Assembly: GCA_049324575.1 (NCBI GenBank) | Contig: JBMONI010000007.1 | Coordinates: forward strand, 79,652 to 143,651 | DNA length: 64,000 nt | Reading direction: 5' to 3' | DNA from: JBMONI01 sp049324575 | Lineage (GTDB): Bacteria > Omnitrophota > Omnitrophia > Omnitrophales > Aquincolibacteriaceae | Part shown: positions 9,701 to 24,700 of the stretch, in pieces | Layout of the letters: each line of letters starts with the position of its first letter | Position numbering within the stretch: position 1 is the stretch's first letter | The notes under the pieces: model-generated | Databases searched by the model: none | The model's input: the letters and a program-made list of their open reading frames with translations, nothing else | Told to the model about the DNA's origin: nothing | Position numbers and translations under genes: made by a program

Positions 9701-12700
9701 CCCGGAGGTTTGATGAAGGTGCCTGTCCACTCGTTTCCGCCCAAACCGGCCGGTCCCCCGGCTCGCCGGGCGCCTCGGTCTCGCGACGGTCGTCCAGCTT
9801 CTCGATCTTGCGGTGAAGCGCATCGATCGCGGCCAGGACATAATCGGTCTCGGTATAAGTAAAAAGAATACGGCCAAGCTCTTCACGGAGCTCTTCCGAA
9901 CCGGTCCGCAAAAGTTCGTCGGCGATCGCGTTCAAATAGCTTCCATACATTGTTCCCGCGGTGACAACAACCGGCCCAAGCCGCTCCCGCGCCCGCTCGA
10001 GCGAAACCTCATCCCTGATCACTCCCATCGCGATCAATTTAAAAATCTGTTGGACAGGTTCGGCAACCCGCTGTCCTCCCGCAGCGGTTTTTTGGGCATA
10101 GGGACCGATCAGATCGATCGCCTGCTCTTTCTCCCGCGATGAGCGGGTGATGAATCCCGTCGCACTGAGGATCCTCGCAAAATACGATGGATTCCCCCGC
10201 TTCGTCCACAAGGGGACGTGATGAAAGCGGACGATCTCAAGGATCTTTTCCTGATAGGCAGCATTGAAATCATTAAAACCTTCCGAACTCAAAAGGTCCC
10301 CCAAAAAGGAGAAGACCCCGCGGATAAGCATATGCCCGCCGTTCAACGCGGCAAATTCCGCCATCGTCGTATTCAGGATATCCAGCACACGCTCCCGCCC
10401 GGCCGGAGTCTCGACATTTTCGAATCCGCTCCATCCGTTCAGGAAAGAAACGAGCGCCATTTCATGATCCTCGAAATCTTCAGTCCGCACTTCTTCGGCA
10501 ACGCGCGTCAGTTGTTCCTGGACCGAGAGCGCCTTCAGGGCCCCGGCTTCATTCAGGTTTTCGAATCCCCGGGAACGAATGAGCTGGTCAAGGATCTCGA
10601 GGTATTTCCCGGCGGCTTTTCTCTGGATGGCAAGGGTCCGCTCTGCGGTCTCAAGGACGGCCAAAGCGGCCGGCCGGCCTTTCGTCTTCGCGATCGCGAC
10701 GACGACCGGGATCATCGCTGCTATTTTAAGAAGAACACCTGCAAGCCATGGGGACGATGGCACATGCTGAGCGATGCCGAGGCTCCGGCGCATGAGCCGC
10801 AACACTGGCTGCGAGAGACCCGCGCCGCTGACCTCAGCCCATTCCGGCAAGGCCAGGAAACGCCCCACCCCGCGGAAAGCGCCGGCGATATAACCGAGAT
10901 CCGCCTCATGGGGAGGATTCCGATCCCTCTTTTGGAGGATCCCGAACATGATACTGCTTATGATCTCCCGGTCCCCGGGATCCGCAAGGACCTCCGAACC
11001 GCAGACCCTGAGGAAGTTTGACCACGTTTCAAATAACCCGCGACGGTAGCCCCGTACAAATTCCCCGCCACGAATGATCCTTTGAAGGATCCTGGAACGC
11101 AGTTTCATATCTTGAAGGTCCCGGAATCCGCGGCTTTGGAGGAATTTCCGGAAATCCCCGAAAAGATCGAAGTTCCAGGGCTTTCTTGCCATGATCTCGA
11201 GAACAAGCCTCAATTCTTTTTCATTGCGAAGTTCGTAGAATTCGGGGAATGCAAAATAATTCCAGTGAGCATTGAGCATCGCCCGGATATTTCCGGAATC
11301 TCCGGGCGCCGGAGAAAAGACCTTCGGAAGCGCGATCCGGACTTCTTCTTCGAGCTGTGCGCGTTCAGCCGGCGAAAGGGTCCCGAACCAACCGAAGCGG
11401 TCAAGATCGATCTTCACGGCCTTCGCCTCGATCTCTTCGGCAAGATCCCGCACCTCTGCGCGGCCCGATCGAACCTCCGGGGTTTGATCTATCAATCCCC
11501 GGAGGTTTGATGAAGGTGCCTGCTCCGAACTAACTCCCTCCGCCCAGATGGGCTCGCTTTCCGATGGACTTTCGTCCGCCGGTTCCGGAATTTCTTTTTT
11601 GACCTTCGCGAGCAGTTGATCGATCGCGCTTGCGATATATCCGGGCTCTTCATAACTGAAAAAGATCCGGCGAAGCTCGGCGTCGCGTTCGGCGATCTCT
11701 GCCGGGCTAAGCGCGGGAGGCAAACGATCGTCCACGGCAATGCTCTTGTCGAGGATCTCACGAAGCTTCTGCATGACTTTCACGCTCCGGAAAGGCGACC
11801 GGCGCAGTTTTCGGATCACCGCAACCGCCCTGGCTTTCGGGTGAAAGAGATCCGGGACCGCACCCGCCAGCGCGAAAATAAGGTCGGCTTCCCGGGGGTC
11901 CTTTCTCCCGAGCGCACGCTCCAGGACTTCCAGCACTTCGGCGCACGCTTTCGGATCTGCCGAGGTTTTAAGAAGGAATTCGCGAAAATGCCCCATCCTC
12001 CCGGACGATTCTTTTTCCATGAGAACTTCCAGAATATCGAGGATCTTGGCACGGACCGTCCGGTCCCCGATCTCGTTCCACCCCTCATTGAAAAGGATAT
12101 AGCCAAAGTCATGAACGGAATGATCCGTCAGGTAAAATTCGAAGCCCGACCGCCGGATGATCTTCCTCAGGATCGTCAGGATCTTTGTTCGTTCACCCTT
12201 GTTTTTCAAACCTTTGTAGCGTAAGAAATTCAAGAAACGCGAAAGCGTTTCCAGCGCCTTGTCATTCGCCCGAATACGCTCCGTTTCGTCCTCCCGTCCC
12301 CTGACTTCCACGACCCACCGGAACACCGCCTCGAACGCGATCTTGCGCGCTTCCCGGTCCCGCACATTCCAGTCATAGAACAATATCCAGAGGAAACCGC
12401 GTTCGAATGTTTTCAAGAGCGAAGGATCTTCCCGGACCCTTTCCGCGGTCTTCGGGTATTCCGAGAGCATCTGCTTTATGAGACTTTTTATCGCGCGATC
12501 CCGGTTCCGGGGATTGACGTAACCGGTCCGGTCTTCGGCTTTCTTTTTTGCCTGACGCACTTCCGCGCGGCCCGATCCAACCTCCGGGGTTTGATTGATC
12601 AATCCCCGGAGGTTTGATGAAGGTGCCCCCGCCCTTTCCGCCCAAATAATCCCTTCCCCGGCTTCGGCTTCGGGCCTTTCCGTCTCCTGGTCGGGGAATA

Positions 12701-15700
12701 CCTCGCGTAAAAAATGTTGAAGGGCCTTCTCGGCATATTCGGGATTCTCCATCACAAAGAAGATCAACCGGACCTGCTCCGCCCATTCGTCACGATTCCA
12801 GTGTCCGCGGACCGACGTCAACAAATGGAGCGCAACACCAAGCCGGCTTAGAAGGTTATCTCCTGCATGATCCTCCGCGACCGGCCGCAAAAAAAGTTCG
12901 AGCTTATCCAGCGCAAATTTGACCGCGGTCCTGTCCGGAAGCATCCCCATCCGCCGGAGAGAAGAAAGGATGCGGAGCCCTTCGGCGGCATACCCATGCA
13001 TACGGTCCACCACTTCGAGCACGATCTCGCGGAACATCGGATTCGAACGGTATTTTTCGACATCCAGCAGGATCGGCATACCGGCCGCATCGACTCCCAT
13101 CACCCAATACTTGGCCTCTTCGTCACGCGGTTCTGAAGAAGGTTTAAGCCGGAAGGTTTGACGGATCAACTTCCAACCACGCCCAGCATCCTTACGATGC
13201 ATCGTGAATTGGACCAGGTCGCGGTCCGGGGATACGTTGAGATCGTAAGGTTCGTACCAACTCTTTCCCCGGAAAAGAAGTTTTCCGGAAACCGGGTCCA
13301 GAACGGCGATCCTGTACGATTCTATCCATTGGTTTTGAGGCGCCCTTGCTTGGGCAATGTTCACTTCGACGAGAGAAGTCCCCGGCACAAAACGGGTTTT
13401 CCACTTGCGCTCCACTTCGAAAGGGACCCCGTCAACGCCACGCCGGATCTTTTTTCCGACCGCTATCAAAGCTTTCCGGTTAAGCCGAAGACTCTTCACC
13501 GGCGCCAGGGCCGCCTTGATAGAGCTCTCCACAAGGACTTTCTTCCCATCGCGCGTGAACGGCGTTCCCTCCGCGAAAGCCCATCCCGCCGGCAACGTGA
13601 ACAGTTCCGGCTGGGGAGAAGCCGCATCGAGCCGGATCCTGGTTCCCATGACGCCCGCCGTATCGGGTTTGTAGATCAGAAGATGCTTCTCATCCGGCGA
13701 AAAATGCCATTCCTCCCGCCAGTCGACGGGAACCCTGGCCACCAAAAAATCGCGGAGCGCCTCCGAAGGCGACGCGATAAAACGTTCGAGGTCGACCAAA
13801 CAAAGCCAGTGCCTCGAATGGGCACGATCATCGGCAAAAAGGATCCGCTCTTGCTTGAGCCTCTCGCGATATTTTTTGAGCCATTTTCGGAGGAAGGGAA
13901 CGACAAAATAACCGATCGCCGTCAGGATATTTTCGATCCTGTAAAAGAGATCGGGACCGTGACGTTCGGCCAGTTTCAGTTTCCACAGCCGATAACGCTG
14001 CATCGCGGGGCTTTCTTCGCGGAACCAAACCGGTCCCGCTATTTTCAATTTTTCAAAATACTCTTCCGGCGACTCCCTCTCGACCTCCCGCCAGACAAAA
14101 TATTTCCCGGAAGGCGAAAGGATCTCCCGTTCCCCAAAATCAAGATGCATCCCTTCCGAGAACCACGATTTCTTTTTTCCGTTCCTCAGATCGAGATAGA
14201 AGATCTTCCTCACCGCCTGGCTTTCGAAGACCAGCACCGACTCATCGGCCGAAAACGCCTTATGGCCGAGCGTTATATCCCCCAGGCGGAACTCCTCGCC
14301 GGAGGCGGGGTCGAGGATCCGGTTCCCGTCCCACACATGTTCGAGGAAGACGTACTTGCCGCCACGGAGTGACGCCAGATCGCGGACCATGTGCGGATGG
14401 CTCGCCGAGGAAACGGGCCAGGATCCCCCGGTCTTGAGGTCGGTGATCTTCGCCTCATAAAGCACGCGGCTGGTGCCGGGAAGCCAGGCGGCGTCCCCAA
14501 AAACCAAAGGCTTTTCGGGATCGAATTCCTTTTCGGATCGATGTTTTTTTCGGACAAGGTGTGTGAAAGCCGGCGGAATCTCCTCGACCGTTAGGCCTTT
14601 CGCCTGGGGAGCTTTTTTATAAAGTTTCTCCCGACTTGGGGTCTTGGCGGTCAGATCGAACCAACTGGGCCGCGTATCGAACAACGTAAAGGTCAATAAG
14701 CTGTCGAGCGCATCTTGCTCGACACTAGACGGATCCGCCGTCGATGGCACCGATGGGACAAAAGGCGCATCAGAAGACGGCCCCTGCTCCGCGGGCAAGA
14801 TCCCCTCTTCAGGTATTTCGTTCTCCCGCACCTCCGCGCGGGCCGATCGAACCTCCGGGGTTTGATTGATCAATCCCCGGAGGTTGGATGAAGGTGCCTG
14901 CTGCCTGACGCCTGATGCCCCTTCCGCCCAGATCGGACCGCCAACCGAACGCGGAGGAGGCAGTTTGAGATCCCCTGCGGAAGCACCCGGCGCTCTGGCC
15001 GATCGATCGTCCTTCGGAGGCAAAGTTCCGATGAAAGCTCTAAGCCTTGTTGTGATCCGCTCGGGATCCGCAATGAAAAAGATCTGCCGGACCGTTTCGG
15101 CAATGCGAAGGAACTCTTCCTCCTCAGCAGTAAAGAGCGTCTCGCTGAAGAGCCGGCTCAGGACCCCGTAGATATCCTCAAAACGATTTTTTTTCGCAAG
15201 CCCGACGAGGACCACCACCGCCGCCTCGAGCCCCTTCGGATCCCGGATCACCCGAGCCGCCGCAAGCCAGGAAAGGACCTCGATCATCCTGAACCAGTCC
15301 TTTTCGCGGCTTTTCGCAGGGAGCATCGCCTCAAGCGCCTTCACAAAGGGGCTGTGGGTCAGGAATTCCGGATCGAAAATATATTCAAAGCGAGGTCTTT
15401 TCATAAAAAGATGTCCGTTTGGAAGGAACCAGGCATCGTCCGATTGCTCTCGGAGAACCGAAACGACTTCAGAGGCCTTCGCGCCCATCCCCACAAGTCC
15501 CCAACGGAGTTTGAAAACATCTCTTCCATCATCGAAGCCGAACCAGCGACCATCCGGAGAAAAGGAAGGGCCGCGCCACAAGGGCACGACCGTCCCAGAC
15601 CCTGTTTTGGAAGGCCCCTTTTCAACGAGTTTTTCCTCAAAGGTCCGGGTCTTGTAATTGAAGATCCCATAGACGGTAGGGCCCAATCCCCAATAACGTT

Positions 15701-18700
15701 TCACGGCCGCGAACATCCGTTCGCCGTCCGGAGAAAACCTGAAATTGAGCACTTGGGCCCCCCAACCAAACGGTCTCAACCTTTTCCCCGTCCAGACATC
15801 GTAAAAACGCGCGCGCTCTCCTCCGTCCCATGTCGTTCGGCTGAAATAGCCGAACATGGAATGGTCGAAGGAGACTTGCGGCTCAAATGAGGCCTCTTTC
15901 GTGACGGCGAGCCAGGGCGAAACAAAGCGTTCTGTTCCGAGATCATAGATGCGATATGTTACGAAGGGAGATCGTTCATTGAAGGATCTTCGGAGGTCCC
16001 CATATACACGGCTTAAGGAACCGATGCCGATAATATCCAATACGAGAACCAACATGAGATAATACGGCTTCCAGAACAAAAAGAAGGTCGTGCAAAGAAG
16101 CGCGAACCCGAAAAACGTGGCCGCATAGTCAAAAACAAGACCTTCTTTCGGAATGACGCGAACGCCAAAAAGTTTTTCGGACAGGCCGAAGGCCTCTGCG
16201 ATCCAATATCGGATCACGTCTCGGACCGGAACTTCGGTCGACTCTTTCAGCATCAAGTAACGCGGATTTTCGAGAAGATGCAAAAAGGGCCGGCGAAGCG
16301 GAGGAAGCTCTGGGACATGCTGATAAACGTATCGCTTCGAACGGATATCCCACACCCCATCACCGGTCAAATAATATCGGCTGTCAGGAGAAAATCCACG
16401 GGATAGAACCCGGCCGAGATCGTCTATATCCTCTCCGTTGTTGGCAAGAGCGATCCTGGTATTTCCGTGGGAATCCTCATAGGAGAACAGACTCCCATCC
16501 GGTGAGAACTTCCCGGCAACTCTGATCTTTCTCAACGTTTCCGGCTCCGAGCCGGTCATATCGACCAATTCGTGGGGATACCACCAGTCCATGACAAAAA
16601 GCGCGCGGTCGCCCTTGGGAGAAAGTACGATGTCCTTGATCTTGCCATCATAGGCATCTTGCCGTTGAGCGATATCCATTCGCCGGGCCGTGATATTATC
16701 CAAAATGGTGAATCCGGCCGAGCTCTCATAGATCCCCCATAGTCTTCCCGTATGCGCTCCGGAATCGGTCTCCGTCCAGGAAGGCGGAACGCGGTTTAAA
16801 GCGCTCTGGACCCGAAGAGCTGAAAGCGCTTTTTCGAATTCCTCTGCCGCAAGGCTCATACGCACTTCCGCGCGGGGAGCATCCCCTGCCTCACCAACCT
16901 CCGGGGTTTGATTTATCAATCCCCGGAGGTTTGATGAAGGTGCCTGCTGCCTGACGCCGGATACCCCCTCCGCCTTCGCAAGCCCCGCGATCCATCTTCC
17001 GACCGAGACCAAGCCGCTTGCGACAGCCCCCCAGATCGGTCCGGGTTCGGTCGGATGCTCGTCGGCCGCGATCGCTTCGCGCGCTCGTTCTCTCGCTTTC
17101 AGCGCAGGATTCATCTCGCGGGCAAGCGCATCAACCGCTTTGACACAATGCTTGAGAGTTTCCGGAATAAAGATGGCTTGTTTTAAAGCTTCTGCTTGTT
17201 TTGCCATGGCCCGGATCCCGACATTCCTGGAAAGATCGTTCAGAATGATCCCAACAGAACGGAACGCATCCGCATATCCCGGTTCCTCCCCGCGAAGAAG
17301 ATCGCTCATCCGCTGGGCCGCGAACATCGCCGATCCCCAATCGTCGACGATGCCGAGTTTCGCCATCAGCGAGAGATCTCTCAAGACCTCCCATCCTCGT
17401 CCGTCGAGGCCTTCGAGGATTTTGTCCGCAAAATCCCGGAACGGCGGATTGTCGGTCATGAGTTTCCAGTCATAGACATCCTTCCACGAGCGTTCGAACG
17501 GAGCGAGAACCCCATCCGCCGGAAATGTCCACACGCCTTCGGCCGATCCCGTTCCGCTCCCGGCCTCCTCCAGCTTATAGACCCCCCTCCGGGAGGTCCT
17601 CCCCTGAAAACGGTCCGGCTTGAGATCGATCTGCACATAACGCCGGTCGGGAGAAAGCGACGCGCTTGTCACATCCCAAAGATCCTCGAGAGTCTCCGAC
17701 AGAAGGACCTTTTCATCGACCGTATCAAGGACTTGCAGGATCGTCCTGGGCCCGCGTTCCGCAAGCTCGCCTAACACGGCGGTATCCTGGACCACATGAA
17801 GGGCCAGGGAGCTTCCCAGAAAAAACCCCAATTCGACCGAACCGTTGCCGGGCACACCGAAGAACTCCGCTAGCGAAATGGCCCAACCCAGCCCCGCCGC
17901 ATTCGACCGGATCTTGAGCGGCTCGATCTGCACGCGGGGGAACCCCTCCGGGTTATAAAGGACCCTCTGCGATCCATCCGCCGAAAAGGGCTCGAGGAAT
18001 TTTCCAAGCCGGGTCGGGCTGGTCAAGATCACGGGGCGTTTTTGTTCGGACCTGAGATCGATAAGAAATTCCCGGTCTTCCACAGGGCGCGGCCCCCGCA
18101 CTTTTGTCTTATCTTCCACGAAAAGCCACCGGCCGCCTGCGTAAAAACGGATCGCGGGCGCTTCGGAATTACAGACCAATTTCATATCCCTTTCGATACG
18201 CGCCACGCCAAAGCGCTTTCCGGATTCAAAGGCAGAACCGAGATCGAAGAGAACGATATAACTGCCGGTGTGCCCATCCGGCAGATCGTGAATATCCACA
18301 AGGAATTTCCCGTCAGGCGAAAAGACCATGCGGTCTTCGTCATACCAGTCTTTGGCCGCGCCGGGCTGTCCGGTGATCCGAAAACGATCGTAAAGCGAAG
18401 GAGGGGGTTTGACCTTTTCTTCCGGGGACATGGGTTTCCAGGGCTCCGGGAGGTCATTCATCGTTGCAATTTCGGCAGTGTTTCGCCGGTACGGAAGTTC
18501 CTGTTTCTGCCGCGTCACAGGATCCCACAGCCACCGCCGGTCGAGAAGCGCCAGATTGCCCTCCGCGACCATCTGGATATCAAAGGTATAACCCAGGTCC
18601 TCCTCGCGGCCGGTCTCGATATTCCGCACGTAGGTCTTTCCATCCCTCTCGCGGACAAGATGCTCGCGGCCGCTCTTGAACCGAAGAACGGAGGCGTTGG

Positions 18701-21700
18701 AAGGATTCTCCTCTTTGGGGATAAGCACCATCGCAGCGGAGGGGTCCTTCCCTTTGGGGACAAGCATGGCCTCTCCGGTCCGCATGTCAATGACCTCACC
18801 GCCGCGGACAAAGAAACTCGTTCCCGGGATCCACTCGCCGGCGGGCCAATGAGGTCCGGAAAGAGGATTCAGAATGAAACCGCGCAAGCCCGCTATGATA
18901 TTCGCCTGCTCTTCGGCGGAAGGCGCTTCCCGCACTTCGGCGCGGCCCGATCGAACCTCCGGGGTTTGATTTATCAATCCCCGGAGGTTTGATGAAGGTG
19001 CCTGCTCCGACCCCACCCCCTCCGCCCAAATTGGGCCTGCCTGGTCAGCCGGCGAAGAAACGGCCTTCTGCGCGGCCGATTCCTTCGATTGATGACGCAG
19101 CATATCGAAATAATTGCGCAGGCGCGAGCCCACCTGCCCAGGATCGGGGATCACGAGGATCTGATAGACCGCATGCAGATCGGCATTCGGCAAACGTTCT
19201 TTCACAAGATGATCTTCGAGAAGCGCGCAGACCCCCTCCAGATGCTCCCCCTCGTCAAGCCCTCGCATGAGCGCGCCCGCGCCGAGCCAATCCTTCGGGG
19301 TCTTTAAATAACCCAGGATGTCCATGTAATAAAGGAACCGGAAGGCCTCCATAAAATCGGCTTTCGCGACCAGCTTCGTTGCCGCATAAGGATCCTTGTC
19401 GCTCCCGCCGGCCTCGCCCGGGAAAAGATCGGCCATCGCGTAATAGCCGAAATCGCCCCGTCTGGCGGATTTTTCGACCGCGAACCATTGTTCATCCTCA
19501 GAAAAACCCGGCATGACAAGATCCGCGATCCTGTCCCACCCCTCGTGATCCAGGGCATGGAAGGTCCTTTGCCGGCCTCCACGAGCCAGCTCCCGCATCA
19601 CGATCCTTTTGGTCCCGGTACGGAAAAGAACATAACGGTCGCGTTTGGAAAAAACCGGCATCCCGATAAAGTTTTTCATGCCCTGGGTCTTGTCCAAAGC
19701 TTTGCCTGTTGTGAAATTGAAAAATGCAGGCACCGAAGTTTTTTCAGAAACCGAAGACGGCTTCACAAGGATCCAGCGTCCCCTCGAAGAAAGCGGGGCC
19801 ACGACACCGGTTTTTTCGACCGGCAGCTCAGCGGCAAGTTCCATGGTCTTGCTGTCAAAAAGACCGACCGTCCGGGGCGTTATCGCGCACGCGAACCACT
19901 GGCGGTCCTCGGACAAAAGAAGGGGCTGAGAATAAACGCGCCGTTCCACGCCCGTTTCCAAATTGACGAGAAAGTATTTCCCCTGCCGGTCTTCGGACCC
20001 TTCGTTATGCTGGGTCACGGTCGGACGCCAGACCAGAACAATAGGGCTGCCGGGGATCTCCTCCCCAAGCCAATGCATAGAGGCCCCTTCTTTTTTCCTT
20101 CCGGTCCCGATCTCCGTAAAGCGGCCAAGGACCCCGTCATAAAGCCAGTCGCCGTCAGCGGAGATCCGAAGGCCGTCGAAAGCCGGCCTGGCATTTCTTC
20201 TTGCCTCATAGCTATCCGGGCCCATGAACCCCTGAACATTGATCCGCCGCACATGGGACAAGCGCCTGATCTTCAAGGGGTTTTCTTCGGGGCCATCCAG
20301 GTCGAGACGGATCAACCGTCCCCGCCGGTCCGCGACGATCACCCGCGCCCGGTCTTTGGCTACGAGCGGATCATCCCCGGCCGGACCGCTTCTCACCTTC
20401 CGCCCATCTCTTGTCCGGTAGATCCGCAAACCGATCGTTCTCGAAAGGATCCTGGCGGTCGTAACGGGTTGCGATCCCACGTAGTGGGTTTCGAATTCCT
20501 TCTTTTCGCGTTGGGCGACCCCAAGCACAAAATCCTCGTTTCCCCGCCCATCCGGAACGAATACGAAATCGACTCCTTTGAGAGCCGCGATCCGCTCGCC
20601 CGTTGCTCCGTCATAAAGGTATTTTCGGGTCACGGATCGCCGGGCCTCTTTGGACACCGCTTCCGCGACGACCAGATAACGCCCGGACGGAGACACCGTC
20701 ACATGCCCGACTTTGGAGATCCCTTCGCCGGGGACCACTTCCCCCGTTTCGCGGTTGAAGAATTCGTATTCGCCCGAGTCATAGGCCACAAAAAGCATTT
20801 TCCCCCCGTCGAGATAACGGAATTGCCGGATTGACGACCGGTTCTCAGGCGTCCAATTGCGCAAATAACGAAGGGTGGCAAGGTCGACCAGCTTGGGGCC
20901 GTCCGCCGCCACGATAAAAACGGATTTCCCGTCCGGCGAGATCGCCTCTTTGGGATGCCGGAAAAGTCCCGGCGAAGTATACGGTTCGCGCATCACGGAA
21001 TTCGCCAGCTGGACCTTGCGCCGGGCAAGGTCGAACGATGAAAGTTCGCCCGCCTCGGGTTCGATCGTGCGCACCTCTGCGCGGCCCGATCGAACCTCCG
21101 GGGTTTGATTTATCAATCCCCGGAGGTTTGATGAAGGTGCCTGCTCCGAACTGATTCCCTCCGCCCAGATCGGACGGTCTTCTGTTGGCCCTTTCCCGTC
21201 TTGAGCCGTTCCGGCCGAAGGAGGCGGCAAGGACTGGGATTCGAGCATGTTCTGCAGACGGGTCACGACCTTTTCCGGCTCGCCCGAAAAGAAATAATAC
21301 ATGAGCTCCTGCCGAAGCCGGTCCTTCTCCTCAGGGGTCCGTGCCCTCCGGTGCTTGAAGAGCGTTACTTCGATCAAAGCATCCATTTTCCTAAAGTCGG
21401 CGGAAACCGAGGCCAGCTCGTCGAGCCGCGCCCGGCATGCGGCAAGTTGTTTCGGCCAGCGGATCGCGCCGATGGCCATGAACCGGGAAAGGATATCCCA
21501 ATACCAGAACCGGTCTTCGCGGAAAAGGTCGGGACGGTCCGGAACGCCGGAAGCCGGATCCCCATTTTCAAAGATCAGATCCAGAAGAACACGGTCGATC
21601 AGCTTGACTCCGCCACTCCCCGGAGTCTGCCCAGGTTCGCCGGTCTTTGGACCAAGGATCTCCTGATTTTTGACCTTCACCCCAAAAAAGGAACCGCTTG

Positions 21701-24700
21701 CTTCCGGAAGCCGGATGACCCGGCCGATCATGCCGTCACCGAAACGGACCCCCCGGGCTCCGTCGAGATCGATCAAGAACGCTTCGCCGCCGCCCATAAA
21801 GGTCTCCGAAGGGTACCCGACCCACGCCCATTGATCATCGTGGGAAAAGACCGCGCGCTCAGGACCCGCCGGCATCGGGAACCGCGTTCGGCGGTCCTTG
21901 CGGTCGTAGATCCCCGCGATCCAGATCCAGAATTTCGGGTGCAGGAAGCGAAGGACCATGGACAGCTGGAAAGTACGCAGCGCTTCGCGTATCAGTTTTC
22001 GATTGGCCTTCCACAGAAGCTTCGCGCGAGGGATCACGGTCCATCGCCCGTTCGGCGAGAACCAGGCGGCTTGCCCTGAAAAAAACTTGAAGCGCGGAAG
22101 GACCGGTCTGCCAGCGCCCAGAACGAACCCGCCTTTCGCGCGAAATGCCGCTAGCGGACGGTAAGCGTATTCAAGGTCCATGAGCTGCGTATCGGGCTGA
22201 AGACGTATTTCAAAAAAACTCCGGTCCTGCGACAGGGTGAGAATAGGCTTTACATTGCCCCGGCGGAATGCGACTGCTTTTGCAAAAACTTTTTTGCCGG
22301 TATTTACATCGTAAACCTGGAAATACGTGAACCAGAAACCCGTGGCAAGATCGACGAGGATCTTTGCGATCTCCAAGCCGGGGATCAGGAAAAGGCATAA
22401 CACAAAAAAGGCAAAAATATTATTAGGACCGAACCACTGAAAAATCGGAATGGTCCCCAAAAATCCGGCGATGGCCCAGAGAAGCAGGCCACGACTGAAC
22501 TGGCCGGCCGTTTGCCCCGCCAGGGCGAAAATAAAACCGGCCCATTGCGGCACCGGAGCGTTGACGGAAACCAGGCCGGTATGTTCCCGGAAGACAAGAT
22601 CCAAAGCCGGATAGCACTTTGGAAAACGGAGCAGGGTCTGGCCGTTCGAGACCCGGATCACCCGACGATCGGAACGCAAAAGCCCGCCGTCCGCGGAAAG
22701 TTCGAAAACATTTTCCCCGTCTTCAATGACGAAACTGAATTCCTGTCCGTTCGCGAGCGAGCGCACGCGCCCCTCTTTTTTGCTGACCCGATAGACGATC
22801 CACTCTCCGTCCTTTGAAAATCGGGGTTCAGGACGGAGGAGCGGCTCAAGGAGCAAAGACGCCTCCACTTTCCCGCTCGCAATATCGTAGATGAGCAAGG
22901 GTTTCTTCGGAAGCATGAGCGCAACCTTCCGGCCCGTGGGATCAAGCTGCGCCCGTTGGACCCTGCCCGGAAGTTTCCGGACAGAAAAATCCTTCAGATT
23001 GAAAAGACGGTAGTCCTCTCCGCCTTCTTTGTGAAGGATCATCCATTCGCCACCGGTCTGGTCCGTTCGTGGCTCGAACCCTTTCGGCAGATCCTCCAGG
23101 GCGTTCAGGCGCCGCAGGCTTTGAAGGATCTCCTCGGGCGTATGTTCCACGCGGCGCACTTCCGCGCGGGACGGTCGAACCTCCGGGGTTTGATTTATCA
23201 ATCCCCGGAGGTTTGATGAAGGTGCCTGCTCCGAACTCGCTCCCTCCACCCAGATCGGACGGTCGGAAGGATCTTCCTCCGTCTCACCTTCCTGCGATAC
23301 GGCCGCCGCAGGGGCCGCAGGCATCTCAAGGGTTGCTAGATAGTTTTGCAGACGCGGCTGAATGAGTCCGGCATCCGGAAAATTGAGGGACTGGTAAATA
23401 CTCTCCCGCTGCTCGACCGAAAGCTCCTTGTATTCCGCTTCCCTCATGAGAGCCGAGACCCGTTCAAGACTTCCGGTTTCATGCAGCCGCCGGACAAGAT
23501 CCGAGGCAAGATGCCATTGCTGAGGCGTATTCAAATACCCTATCCACGCAAGCGAATGAAGTAACCCGACCGCGTAGAGCCCCTCTTCCCCGGCTCCGGC
23601 GATCACCTTCGCCAGAGAGATCGGCCCCTGGGCCGCTCCTTCTTCTTCCGGCGCGGACAGCAGATCGGCGACCGGCAAACATCCGAACCCCTTGGTTTCG
23701 GTTTTTTCCTTCGCTCCGATCCTCTCCGAGATCGGAAAGACCAGCCACTTTTCATCGTTTGTGAAAAACGGGTTCGGCCTGTCCCTTGCGAAAGGAGATA
23801 ACGACGGAAAGATCCCCCCGTAAAACCTTTGCTTCTCTCCGGAACCTATCGCCGCGAGCAAAGCGCGACCGTTTTTGAGAGCGAGCAGTAAATGGCGGTC
23901 CGAGAGAGAAAAAACCGGGCCGCCCTCGACCCCGGCGATCTTTTCAAAACCAGGGACCGTTTCGCCGGTCAAAAGATCCCGCAGATCGTACAGGTAGCCC
24001 GACTTATCCCGATAGGGAGTTTTCGCGTTCTTGAGAAGGCCCCACCGCCCCGTCGAAGAGATCCCCTTGATCCCGCCCGAGCTTCCCATTTCCACTGTCG
24101 ATCGTAAGCGCATCGACCCGGTGCCGAAAAGGCCGGCCTTGTCCCCATCGATCATGGTCACCAGCCGTTTGCGATCCGCCGAAACATGGACGGTTCCGCC
24201 CCCGTAGATATTTCTCTCCTCTCCGCTGATGAGGTCGGCAAGGAAAAAACTTTTGTTCCACGACGAAACAACTCCTGGCAATGGACGAAGCCCGCTCGAC
24301 ACCACCACCGGCTTCCAAACAACCGCCAAGGGACCCCCCGGATTTGCTTCCCCGAGCCACCGAAGCAGAAGAAGAGGCCTTCTCCGTCTCTTCTCAATAT
24401 CCATGAGCATGCCGGACTTGCGGTCGTAGAGCCATCGCCCATCCGCAGAAAATTCCAGGCCGTCGGCGGGAGAGCGCATCGCCTCCTGCCCAGTAAGGTG
24501 CACGGAGGGATTTTTGATTCCCACAACGCTTTGCGGAGCCAGGACCACCCAAGGGTTTAAATGCCCTTGACGGACACGTTTCTTCTCAGCATGGTCGAGG
24601 TCCACGCGCAGAAGCCGTTCCCGGGAACGGCCGATCAGGATCCGGGGCGCGCGCTTGGCAACGATCGGATCAAACGCGGTCTTCGCTCGCAAGACCAGCG

